A stretch of 64,000 bases of DNA from Artemia franciscana (lineage: Eukaryota > Arthropoda > Branchiopoda > Anostraca > Artemiidae), in assembly GCF_032884065.1 (NCBI RefSeq), contig NC_088868.1:9500234-9564233 (forward strand), given 5' to 3'. Below are positions 34,110 through 45,449 of the stretch, piece by piece. A program made the position numbers and the translations under genes. Below the pieces are notes generated by a model. The model was not told the DNA's origin. It saw only the letters and a program-made list of their open reading frames with translations, and ran no database searches. Within the stretch, counting starts at the first letter, position 1. Every line of letters begins with the position of its first letter.

Positions 34110-37100
34110 CTTTTTTTGGTTATTTTAGTTTTTATCTTTGTTTATCAGCGTTGAAGACGCCTTGTTTTCATACAAGTGAAGTATTTCGCGTCGTTTTAGT
34201 TTTTATCTTAGTTTATCAGCGTCGATGACGCCTTGTTTTCATAGAGGTGAAATATTCGCGTCGTTTTAGTTTTTATCTTAGTTTTATCAGCGTTGAAGAC
34301 GCCTTGTTTTCACAGAGGTGAAATATTCGCGTCGTTTTAGTTTTTATCTTTGTTTTATCAGCGTCGAAGACACCTTGTTTTCACAGAGGTGAAATATTCG
34401 CGTCGTTTTAGTTTTTATCTTAGTTTTATCAGCGTTGAAGACGCCTTGTTTTCATAGAGGTGAAATATTCGCGTCGTTTTAGTTTTTATCTTTGTTTTAT
34501 CAGCGTCGAAGACACCTTGTTTTCACAGAGGTGAAATATTCGCGTCGTTTTAGTTTTTATCTTTGTTTATCAGCGTCGATGACGCCTTGTTTTCATAGAG
34601 GTGAAATATTCGCGTCGTTTTAGTTTTTATCTTAGTTTTATCAGCGTTGAAGACGCCTTGTTTTCACAGAGGTGAAATATTCGCGTCGTTTTAGTTTTTA
34701 TCTTTGTTTTATCAGCGTTGAAGACGCCTTGTTTTCACAGAGGTGAAATATTCGCGTCGTTTTAGTTTTTATCTTTGTTTTATCAGCGTCGAAGACACCT
34801 TGTTTTCACAGAGGTGAAATATTCGCGTCGTTTTAGTTTTTATCTTAGTTTTATCAGCGTTGAAGACGCCTTGTTTTCATAGAGGTGAAATATTCGCGTC
34901 GTTTTAGTTTTTATCTTTGTTTTATCAGCGTCGAAGACACCTTGTTTTCACAGAGGTGAAATATTCGCGTCGTTTTAGTTTTTATCTTTGTTTATCAGCG
35001 TCGATGACGCCTTGTTTTCATAGAGGTGAAATATTCGCGTCGTTTTAGTTTTTATCTTAGTTTTATCAGCGTTGAAGACGCCTTGTTTTCACAGAGGTGA
35101 AATATTCGCGTCGTTTTAGTTTTTATCTTTGTTTTATCAGCGTCGAAGACACCTTGTTTTCACAGAGGTGAAATATTCGCGTCGTTTTAGTTTTTATCTT
35201 AGTTTTATCAGCGTTGAAGACGCCTTGTTTTCATAGAGGTGAAATATTCGCGTCGTTTTAGTTTTTATCTTTGTTTTATCAGCGTCGAAGACACCTTGTT
35301 TTCACAGAGGTGAAATATTCGCGTCGTTTTAGTTTTTATCTTAGTTTTATCAGCGTTGAAGATGCCTTGTTTTCATAGAGGTGAAATATTCGCGTCGCTT
35401 TAGTTTTTATCTTTGTTTTATCAGCGTCGAAGACACCTTGTTTTCACAGAGGTGAAATATTCGCGTCGTTTTAGTTTTTATCTTAGTTTTATCAGCGTTT
35501 AAGACGCCTTGTTTTCATAGAGGTGAAATATTCGCGTCGTTTTAGTTTTTATCTTTGTTTTATCAGCGTCGAAGACACCTTGTTTTCACAGAGGTGAAAT
35601 ATTCGCGTCGTTTTAGTTTTTATCTTAGTTTTATCAGCGTTGAAGACGCCTTGTTTTCATAGAGGTGAAATATTCGCGTCGTTTTAGTTTTTATCTTTGT
35701 TTATCAGCGTTGAAGACGCCTTGTTTTCATACAAGTGAAGTATTTCGCGTCGTTTTAGTTTTTATCTTTGTTTATCAGCGTCGATGACGCCTTGTTTTCA
35801 TAGAGGTGAAATATTCGCGTCGTTTTAGTTTTTATCTTAGTTTTATCAGCGTTGAAGACGCCTTGTTTTCACAGAGGTGAAATATTCGCGTCGTTTTAGT
35901 TTTTATCTTTGTTTTATCAGCGTTGAAGACGCCTTGTTTTCACAGAGGTGAAATATTCGCGTCGTTTTAGTTTTTATCTTTGTTTTATCAGCGTCGAAGA
36001 CACCTTGTTTTCACAGAGGTGAAATATTCGCGTCGTTTTAGTTTTTATCTTAGTTTTATCAGCGTTGAAGACGCCTTGTTTTCATAGAGGTGAAATATTC
36101 GCGTCGTTTTAGTTTTTATCTTTGTTTTATCAGCGTCGAAGACACCTTGTTTTCACAGAGGTGAAATATTCGCGTCGTTTTAGTTTTTATCTTTGTTTAT
36201 CAGCGTCGATGACGCCTTGTTTTCATAGAGGTGAAATATTCGCGTCGTTTTAGTTTTTATCTTAGTTTTATCAGCGTTGAAGACGCCTTGTTTTCACAGA
36301 GGTGAAATATTCGCGTCGTTTTAGTTTTTATCTTTGTTTTATCAGCGTCGAAGACACCTTGTTTTCACAGAGGTGAAATATTCGCGTCGTTTTAGTTTTT
36401 ATCTTAGTTTTATCAGCGTTGAAGACGCCTTGTTTTCATAGAGGTGAAATATTCGCGTCGTTTTAGTTTTTATCTTTGTTTTATCAGCGTCGAAGACACC
36501 TTGTTTTCACAGAGGTGAAATATTCGCGTCGTTTTAGTTTTTATCTTAGTTTTATCAGCGTTGAAGATGCCTTGTTTTCATAGAGGTGAAATATTCGCGT
36601 CGCTTTAGTTTTTATCTTTGTTTTATCAGCGTCGAAGACACCTTGTTTTCACAGAGGTGAAATATTCGCGTCGTTTTAGTTTTTATCTTAGTTTTATCAG
36701 CGTTTAAGACGCCTTGTTTTCATAGAGGTGAAATATTCGCGTCGTTTTAGTTTTTATCTTTGTTTTATCAGCGTCGAAGACACCTTGTTTTCACAGAGGT
36801 GAAATATTCGCGTCGTTTTAGTTTTTATCTTAGTTTTATCAGCGTTGAAGACGCCTTGTTTTCATAGAGGTGAAATATTCGCGTCGTTTTAGTTTTTATC
36901 TTTGTTTATCAGCGTTGAAGACGCCTTGTTTTCATACAAGTGAAGTATTTCGCGTCGTTTTAGTTTTTATCTTTGTTTATCAGCGTCGATGACGCCTTGT
37001 TTTCATAGAGGTGAAATATTCGCGTCGTTTTAGTTTTTATCTTAGTTTTATCAGCGTTGAAGACGCCTTGTTTTCACAGAGGTGAAATATTCGCGTCGTT

Positions 37101-39312
37101 TTAGTTTTTATCTTTGTTTTATCAGCGTTGAAGACGCCTTGTTTTCACAGAGGTGAAATATTCGCGTCGTTTTAGTTTTTATCTTTGTTTTATCAGCGTC
37201 GAAGACACCTTGTTTTCACAGAGGTGAAATATTCGCGTCGTTTTAGTTTTTATCTTAGTTTTATCAGCGTTGAAGACGCCTTGTTTTCATAGAGGTGAAA
37301 TATTCGCGTCGTTTTAGTTTTTATCTTTGTTTTATCAGCGTCGAAGACACCTTGTTTTCACAGAGGTGAAATATTCGCGTCGTTTTAGTTTTTATCTTTG
37401 TTCATCAGCGTCGATGACGCCTTGTTTTCATAGAGGTGAAATATTCGCGTCGTTTTAGTTTTTATCTTAGTTTTATCAGCGTTGAAGACGCCTTGTTTTC
37501 ACAGAGGTGAAATATTCGCGTCGTTTTAGTTTTTATCTTTTTTTTATCAGCGTCGAAGACACCTTGTTTTCACAGAGGTGAAATATTCGCGTCGTTTTAG
37601 TTTTTATCTTAGTTTTATCAGCGTTGAAGACGCCTTGTTTTCATAGAGGTGAAATATTCGCGTCGTTTTAGTTTTTATCTTTGTTTTATCAGCGTCGAAG
37701 ACACCTTGTTTTCACAGAGGTGAAATATTCGCGTCGTTTTAGTTTTTATCTTAGTTTTATCAGCGTTGAAGATGCCTTGTTTTCATAGAGGTGAAATATT
37801 CGCGTCGCTTTAGTTTTTATCTTTGTTTTATCAGCGTCGAAGACACCTTGTTTTCACAGAGGTGAAATATTCGCGTCGTTTTAGTTTTTATCTTAGTTTT
37901 ATCAGCGTTTAAGACGCCTTGTTTTCATAGAGGTGAAATATTCGCGTCGTTTTAGTTTTTATCTTTGTTTTATCAGCGTCGAAGACACCTTGTTTTCACA
38001 GAGGTGAAATATTCGCGTCGTTTTAGTTTTTATCTTGGTTTTATCAGCGTTGAAGATGCCTTGTTTTCATAGAGGTGAAATATTCGCGTCGTTTTAGTTT
38101 TTATCTTAGTTTTATCAGCGTTGAAGACGCCTTGTTTTCACAGAGGTGAAATATTCGCGTCGTTTTAGTTTTTATCTTTTTTTTATCAGCGTCGAAGACA
38201 CCTTGTTTTCATAGAGGTGAAATATTCGCGTCGTTTTAGTTTTTATCTTTGTTTTATCAGCGTCGAAGACACCTTGTTTTCACAGAGGTGAAATATTCGC
38301 GTCGTTTTAGTTTTTATCTTAGTTTTATCAGCGTTGAAGACGCCTTGTTTTCATAGAGGTGAAATATTCACGTCGTTTTAGTTTTTATCTTTGTTTTATC
38401 AGCGTCGAAGACACCTTGTTTTCACAGAGGTGAAATATTCGCGTCGTTTTAGTTTTTATCTTTGTTTTATCAGCGTCGAAGACACCTTGTTTTCATAGAG
38501 GTGAAATATTCGCGTCGTTTTAGTTTTTATCTTTGTTTTATCAGCGTCGAAGACACCTTGTTTTCACAGAGGTGAAATATTCGCGTCGTTTTAGTTTTTA
38601 TCTTTGTTTTATCAGCGTCGAAGACACCTTGTTTTCACAGAGGTGAAATATTCGCGTCGTTTTAGTTTTTATCTTTGTTTTATCAGCGTCGAAGACACCT
38701 TGTTTTCATAGAGGTGAAATATTCGCGTCGTTTTAGTTTTTATCTTTGTTTTATCAGCGTCGAAGACACCTTGTTTTCACAGAGGTGAAATATTCGCGTC
38801 GTTTTAGTTTTTATCTTGGTTTTATCAGCGTTGAAGATGCCTTGTTTTCATAGAGGTGAAATATTCGCGTCGTTTTAGTTTTTATCTTAGTTTTATCAGC
38901 GTTGAAGACGCCTTGTTTTCACAGAGGTGAAATATTCGCGTCGTTTTAGTTTTTATCTTTGTTTTATCAGCGTCGAAGACACCTTATTTTCATAGAGGTG
39001 AAATATTCGCGTCGTTTTAGTTTTTATCTTTGTTTTATCAGCGTCGAAGACACCTTGTTTTCACAGAGGTGAAATATTCGCGTCGTTTTAGTTTTTATCT
39101 TAGTTTTATCAGCGTTGAAGACACCTTGTTTTCACAGAGGTGAAATATTCGCGTCGTTTTAGTTTTTATCTTTGTTTTATCAGCGTCGAAGACACCTTGT
39201 TTTCACAGAGGTGAAATATTCGCGTCGTTTTAGTTTTTATCTTTGTTTTATCAGCGTCGAAGACGCCTTGTTTTTAGAGTTGAAATATTCACGTCGTTTA
39301 GTTTTTATCTTT
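34110..39312. repeat. 71-bp satellite-like tandem array (~73 units) with higher-order structure
   Basis: Units of 70-71 bases contain 'tttttatctttgttttatca', then 'gcgtcgaagacaccttgttt' and 'cacagaggtgaaatattcg', and are highly similar. Variants differ mainly at gtc/gtt, gacg/gaca/gatg, cac/cat and ttagtt/ttgttt. A rare variant 'tacaagtgaagtatttcg' marks 34171, 35730 and 36935, so two blocks are separated by 1559 and 1205 bases (about 22 and 17 units). The block after 35730 is repeated almost exactly after 36935. Since 71 is not a multiple of 3, no long protein can be encoded. Each unit contains two short dyads. Confidence 0.95.
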
Positions 39313-41261
39313 TCTTTCTACTGGCTGTTGTCCTGTTTGCTTGTTCATCGTTGAGATTTCTCTTCTTGTTGTTCTTTAAAATTTGGGTAAAATTTATGAC
39401 ACTTTGACTTTAGTTGAACCAAGGAGTGCAAGAAATTTGATATAAAAATCTCTAAGACCATTATATGCGATTACCTGTTCAAGCAGAAAAGTATTCCCTA
39501 CAGAATAGGGCAATACTGATATAGGGCTAATAGAATAGGGGAATGACTGATATAAGTGAGCTTCATTTGGGACATGCCCAAATTGAAGAACTTTAAGTGG
39601 AACAGAACTGGAAGAACATACTTGACCTGAAGACTCGTAGGGGCAAAATCAAGTAACCAGTCTGTAGTAGAGGTGCATATCACTGATCTTCTCGTCACCC
39701 CAAATATTCCAGGAGAGTGTCAGTTCAGCCCTCTGAAACTGACCAAAACAGACATTCGAAGTAAAATCGAGAATGCACCCCTAGTTTAGAGGCAGTTTTA
39801 GGGGAAGACGGGACACTTGCCCCAGATATAGGAATTTTAGGGGCGCAAAATTTAAAAAAAAGGAATCTTTGACGTTACTCCTTTTTTCATGTTTGAAATT
39901 TATTTTTATCAATATAAAGCAGAGGGCAAAGTCAGAAGTAGGTATAAGCAAATTCGATTCGAAATTTTCATTTTCCCATATCTTCTTCACCATTCCTTAA
40001 AAATAAAAGTAAGTAGACCGAATTTAATAAATTTTGACGTTGTTTGTGATATTTTGTATTCAAGTTTTGCTAATAAATGAATATTTTGTTGATAAATGAA
40101 AATTTTGTGAATAAATGAAGACTATGTTAATAAATGAAAATTTTGTTTGAATTTGGCCTCAAAAGTTTGGGAAATGGGACAGGGGGGACGCTAAACAAGA
40201 TTTTGTCCTTAGGGAAAGAGATGACGCCACCAATGGCATAACCTCCCTTATTCGAGTCAATTACTGGTTAAAAAACGAAGTGAAAACTTCATCAACTGCC
40301 AGTGTACCGAAAGCTGTCGCTAGCTTTTTTTTTATATCTATTCTCGTTAGTTTAAAAGATGTTACATTTAGTCATTATGTGAAGTAAAAAGTAAGAATTT
40401 TACATTGCACCGTGTTTTTGATGCAAACTCTATGGAAATCAAGAGAAAAATGTTTTATTTCTAGGGATAAAAATAGGGAGAATCATTTTTAATCAGACTA
40501 TCAGACCTTAACACAAGGAACTTAGGGAAAATTGGTAAGAATACAGGGAGAATCGAAATCAAAAGTGGAAACCCTATCAAAAGTGGAAACCCTGCCTAAC
40601 ATCCCCAACTATTTTTGTTAATGTTTCTGGCCCTAGTCCATCCCTGCACAAGATTACAGTCCCCTTTTCCAAAATATTAACAAGAAAAAATAGCAGATTT
40701 ATTCGCTCTCGAGGAAATAGCATTCTTTAGAAATTTATCCCTTAATTTTATGTTTAATGGCAATTCTACTAGAGGAGACAATCACATATCCCAGAAGAAA
40801 TTAGATATTTGTTATAAAATTTTCCTTAAATATGAATGTCGGTTATAGGCCTAGATAGGTCACTGGATATAAGGAAACACGTTAATAAAGCAATTCTTAC
40901 TTCATAATATTCAGCATAATAATAGTAAATTCATTTTGCGGGGGGTAACATTTATCTTCTCTTGCTTTACGCTTTTTCAACCAAATTTCTAAATTTTGGT
41001 GTCTATTCTTTAAGTCTGTGTTTAGTTTGAAAAACATGCTCAAACAAACGCCCAACCGCCATCGAACCTAACCCAGCCTCGGTTCTAGGTGTTTACCCTT
41101 CGGAAAATATCCCCCACAGAAAATACCGGAAAATAATCTATAAACAAATTTTGTAGATCAGATTTGTTTCAGCATGACTTTGAAAATTGAAAAATGCTTA
41201 TTCAATGCATGTTTTTTTTTTTCAGAAATTGTTACAAAAAAATTGTAAATCAAGAGAAGTA
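39313..41261. other. Intergenic stretch right of the 71-bp array
   Basis: No gene was recognised. At about 40068-40150, a 'aataaatgaatattttgttg' type 20-21-bp unit is repeated about four times. Confidence 0.35.
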
Positions 41262-41783
41262 TAAACAAGTGAGGTAAAACAAGTGTTAAAAAAGGTATGG
41301 TAAAACAAGTGAAGCATAAACAAGTGAGGTAAAACAAGTGTTACAACAAGTATGGTAAAACAAGTGAAGTATAAATAAGTGTTACAAAAAGTATGGTAAA
41401 AAAGTGAAGTATAAACAAGTGAGGTAAAGGAAGTGTTACAAAAAGTATGGTAAAACAAGCGAATTATAAACAACTGAGGTAAAACAAGTGCTACAAAAAG
41501 TATGGCAAAACAAGTGAAGTATAAACAAGCGTTATAAAAAGTATGGTAAAACAAGTGAGGTAAAACAAGTGTTATAAAAAGTATGGTAAAACAAGTGAAG
41601 TATAAACAAGTGTTACAAAAAGTATAGTAAAACAAGTGAAGCATAAACAAGTGAGGTAAAATAAGTGTTACAAAAGGTATGGTAAAACAAGTGCTACAAA
41701 AAGTATGGTAAAACAAGTGAAGTATAAACAAGTGAGGTAAAACAACTGTTACAAAAAATATGGTAAAACAAGTGAGATAAGTG
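41262..41783. repeat. Minisatellite of AAACAAGTG-rich units
   Basis: Units built from 'gtataaacaagtgaggtaaa' and 'caagtgttacaaaaagtatg' recur with mixed lengths (about 35-55 bases) some 10-14 times. A 216-codon minus-strand ORF spans it, but its repetitive F/T/C-rich peptide is a by-product of the repeat. Confidence 0.85.
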
Positions 41784-42453
41784 AAGATACAGATTACCCC
41801 GATGGAAAATGTGTTAACTATTATTATTGTGCATATTATGAACATACGAAATAAGAATTGTTTACTTAACATGTTTCCTTATGTCCGGTTACCTATTCTG
41901 AATTTTATATAAACACAGTCAGTAAATGCACAAAAGAAACCAGTCAGCAAATGCACCAAAGAAACGCTATACACTATAGAAAGCATGTTCCAGTCTACAC
42001 GTTAAAAAGTAAAGAAAAAGTTAGAATCAATGCAAGAAAAAAAAGAAAGAGGATGAATCGAAACGCTAGTCATTGATATAACCATAACCAAGGGAATATA
42101 CATCATTTCTTCTTCTTTTTTTGGGGGAGGGGGGGGGGAAACTTTTCAAGACGCATCAAAAATTTATTTATATAGTTTTTGTTACATTTACGAGTTTCTT
42201 TGCATTGACTATGAAACATTTACGATTTTTTTAGTTAAACAAAAATTGCAGGTGGGGTGGGGGAGGGGTTAAACCCGATACCACCTCCCACCCCCTTGGA
42301 TACGGCATTGCCCAAAATTATTCTTAAAGCATTATGGAAAAGACGTTCACTATTAAGCAAGCAAGAAATACTTAAAAACAGTTAGCTTATTGTTTATGAT
42401 CGAAATGAAGTGTACAAAATGAAGGGAAAATGATATTTTCAGACAAATGAAGG
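41784..42453. other. 3' flank of PSMA7
   Basis: This is the region downstream of the PSMA7 stop codon (gene on the minus strand), which would contain its 3' UTR. TTTATT (AATAAA on the minus strand) at 42163-42168 is a possible polyadenylation signal. G runs near 42125-42138 and 42254-42267 lie here. Confidence 0.35.
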
Positions 42454-42546
42454 CTATACTTTAGGCTGTTTCCTTCTTTCTGCTTCCTCCTCTGCTTCTT
42501 TCTGAATGTCAGCTACGTATTTCTCTACCTCCGAGGCTTCCAACAT
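42454..42546 (-). CDS. PSMA7: PSMA7, last coding exon
   Basis: Ninety-three bases encode the final 30 residues and a TAG stop. The peptide includes 'LEASEVEKYVADIQKEAEEE' and ends RRKQPKV. It is the charged C-terminal helix of proteasome subunit alpha type 7 (alpha-4 in insect nomenclature), which in the family has the pattern E.EKYVAEI.KEKEE. The 3' splice acceptor (minus strand) is 'tttatttag', directly before the ATG of residue 1 of this exon. Codon phase is 0, matching the previous exon. The intron upstream is 7738 bp. The alpha subunits form the outer ring of the 20S proteasome and gate substrate entry; they are not proteolytic. Confidence 0.9.
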   Translation of the reverse strand: MLEASEVEKYVADIQKEAEEEAERRKQPKV

Positions 42547-43558
42547 CTAAATAAATGGAAAACTTATTTTAAAACATACTTTAACGAATTTATACATGTT
42601 ATTATTGTCCCAAAAATAAAAGCAGTATATACGATGACAATTTCTTACGCAAATTTACTCACTACTAACGAATTGATAAATTTTGCATTTAATCTTTCTT
42701 TTTCACCTTAAACCAGTTAAGAGCTTTCGAAGCGAATGGCAAATTATATCTACTGTTTTACAAAAACTTAGCTCGTATTATTTGTTCACATCTTATTCAA
42801 AATCCAAACAGATTGACCTGCTTGACTTGCTTATCGCTCCTGCTGGTGACCCAGCGTAGAGAGGCGTGACTCTATGCCTCCAATCTGAACGTTCCTAAGA
42901 AAGCGTGACTGCTTCTGAGGTCAGTACGAATCATGGAGAGGTACCAGGCAAGGCCATCCCTCCTTCTGAGCTGGGGCCTTACTCAGGGGCGATTCAAGCC
43001 GTGTGCAGAGAGGGGGGGGGGGAATAGCGTACTGATGACCGAACTACCATAGCGTTTTGGCAATAACCCGACAAGAGTCGAAATGACCAGTTATTGAGAC
43101 GAAGAGTTAGGATCGCCAAATGGAGGACGAATTCTATTTAAAGGCACAAATCTCATTTTACTTTAATTTTTTACTTTATTTTCAGTTTTTTAAGTTGAGA
43201 CTCAACACTTTTGAAAAATAAAAGAATTCTTGAGCATCATCAATAATTACATAGCTATCACTATTAATTCATATGACCAGCAACAAACTTCATAAACACA
43301 GCTTCAAAAGCGCTGCTTTTTTTTAACAATAACAAACCGTCTTGCCATTTGGCATTATGAATGACTGCAACTAAGGGACAAGGAGGGGTGACACCCGCAC
43401 AATTCACCAGAAATGGGACTCTCACCCAAAGTCAATTGTAAATTTTCCTTGTCATTCAAAGCAACCTTTGAATGAACCTTTTCATTCAAAGCTACACGAC
43501 TACACATTATAAGTGAAAAACACGTCCGAGTATTCTCAAACTTCGACGGTGTGTGTGT

Positions 43559-43626
<68 letters not shown>

Positions 43627-45449
43627 CGATAAAACTCCTTTAAACCACATTTTAAATAAAGTTTTTTATTGTTTTAAAAAGTAGAATTGTGACGGAGTCA
43701 AACTTTAGCGTAAAGAGCGAGGCGTTGCAGAGGGTCAACCCCTTTCATACACGGAGTAATCTCTGTTCGTTTTAAGTTTTAATGTTGCTCCTTACTTGCA
43801 GTTAAAAAAACTTGTTTTTTTTTTTTTACTTAATTTCGATAAAGCTCCGTTAAACCAAATTTTAAATCATGGCTAAACTTAAATAAAGAAATATTTTGGT
43901 TAAGTAACATTTATAACCAAGAACCCCCCCCCCCCCCCCAAAAAAAAATAGTTCTTAATGACAATATCTGTTCAAATTAAAAAGATTACAGCAGGTAGAT
44001 TTTGGTAGAAATATTTATATAGATATTGTATGATAGCCCAGCGTCTCAATAAAAAAAATTTAGGCCACCTGTCCACTAGGAACAGAAAAACCGTTCTCAA
44101 ACTTCGACGGTGTGTGTGATTTTTTTTATTTTTTTTATTTCGATAAAGCTCCAATAGACCAAATTTTTAATCACGGCTAAACTTAAATAAAGAAATATTT
44201 TGGCTAAGTAACATTCATAACCAAGAGACCCCCCCCACCCAAAAAAATAGTTCTTAATGACAACATCTTTTCAAATTAAAAATTTAATGGAAGTAGATTT
44301 TGGTACAAATACTTCTACAAATATGCATGATAGCCCAGGGTCTCAATAAAAATATTTTAGGCTACCTGTCCACTAGGAACAGAAAAACCGTTCTCAAACT
44401 TCGACGGTGTGTGTGATTTTTTATTTTTTATTTCAATAAAGCTCCATTAAACCAAATTTTAAATCATGGCTAAACTTAAATAAAGAAATATTTTGGCTAA
44501 GTAACATTCATAACCAAGAGACCCCCCCACCCAAAAAATAGTTCTTAATGACAACATCTTTTCAAATTAAAAATTTAAAGGAAGTAGATTTTGATAGAAA
44601 TACTTCTACAAATATGCATGATAGCCCAGCTTCTCAATAAAAATATTTTAGGCCGCCTGTCGACTAGAAAAAGAGAAAAAGAAAACCCATTCAACCAACA
44701 AAACTTTTTCTGATACTTCCTTATTTTATTTTTTTAGGCGAAAACAAGGCGTTTATAGAAGGAAGTGTTTGGAGCAGTTGATATGGATCCCATCTCGCAA
44801 GTGCGAGACCTGAATTTCAGGGTTGAAAGGGTTAATTACTGGAGTCACTACATCTCTAGATGTAATCTAACATAGAAAATGACATATGTCTATACTCCCA
44901 ACTGGAATAAAAAACGGCCTAAATAAAGATTTTTATTAGAAACAAAAACACTCCCACAGTTGTTACAATAAATTTTGTAGTGGTGATACCACAGGGTTAT
45001 TCAGGTATGTACACATGAATTTATTTTTGGCGATAGGAGGCTGTTGGTACAAGAAAACACAACAGAATAACAACAATAACTGGTGAAACATAAAAAAGGA
45101 CAAATTATTGGGACAATCGTTAGAATCTAATCCTGACACTTCTTAAAGTAATTTCAAATTACCAATCTCTTACTTATTGGATACTATCGAAATATATTAA
45201 ATATAATTGGAGCATTGCATCTCCGCTAAAACGTGCATTAAAATATTTCAACAATAATAAGAATACTGTAATTCTAACACCGTTATTAAAAATACTCTAT
45301 ACATCTTATTAAACAAGCAATAATTGTATATATGTGAATATCTTTATTCTTTGAATTTTTTCTTGAAAACTGCTGTAAATTTTTTTCTTCTCAAAATTGA
45401 CATACTACCATTTATGGTGTAAAAAAAGAAATCCAGATGGGTCAAGACT
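42547..45449 (-). other. PSMA7 intron, right-hand part (repeats, poly-T, GC-rich patch)
   Basis: Contents include a locally GC-rich patch at about 42805-43020 ending in a G run, a microsatellite and poly-T run (43550-43621, about 62 T) and the repeats listed separately. A 'ggagtcaaactttagcgtaa' interspersed element lies at 43680-43815. No extra exon was recognised. Confidence 0.6.
43530..44665. repeat. ~300-bp tandem repeat, three or more units, one interrupted by an insertion
   Basis: 'ctcaaacttcgacggtgtgt' occurs at about 43537, 44097 and 44395. Each is followed by 'ataaagctcc.ttaa', 'ggctaaacttaaataaagaa', a C run, 'atagttcttaatgacaa' and 'agcccag'. The first unit is enlarged to about 560 bases by the poly-T run and an interspersed element (43680-43815). 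Confidence 0.75.

Noticed and set aside
34085-34228. 47-codon ORF beginning MATIVDFDT and running into the 71-bp array
   Set aside because: It stops within the second repeat unit. The unit length is not a multiple of three, and no splice donor or homologue is evident.
34110-39312. Possible hammerhead ribozyme or retrozyme monomers
   Set aside because: The hairpins lack the conserved CUGANGA and GAAA core.
41222-41872. 216-codon minus-strand ORF
   Set aside because: It lies on the AAACAAGTG minisatellite. The repetitive F/T/C/L-rich peptide follows from the repeat and has no family resemblance.
42805-43020. GC-rich intronic patch as an RNA gene
   Set aside because: No A/B boxes, snoRNA boxes or clear fold could be identified by eye. 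It more likely belongs to an interspersed repeat.
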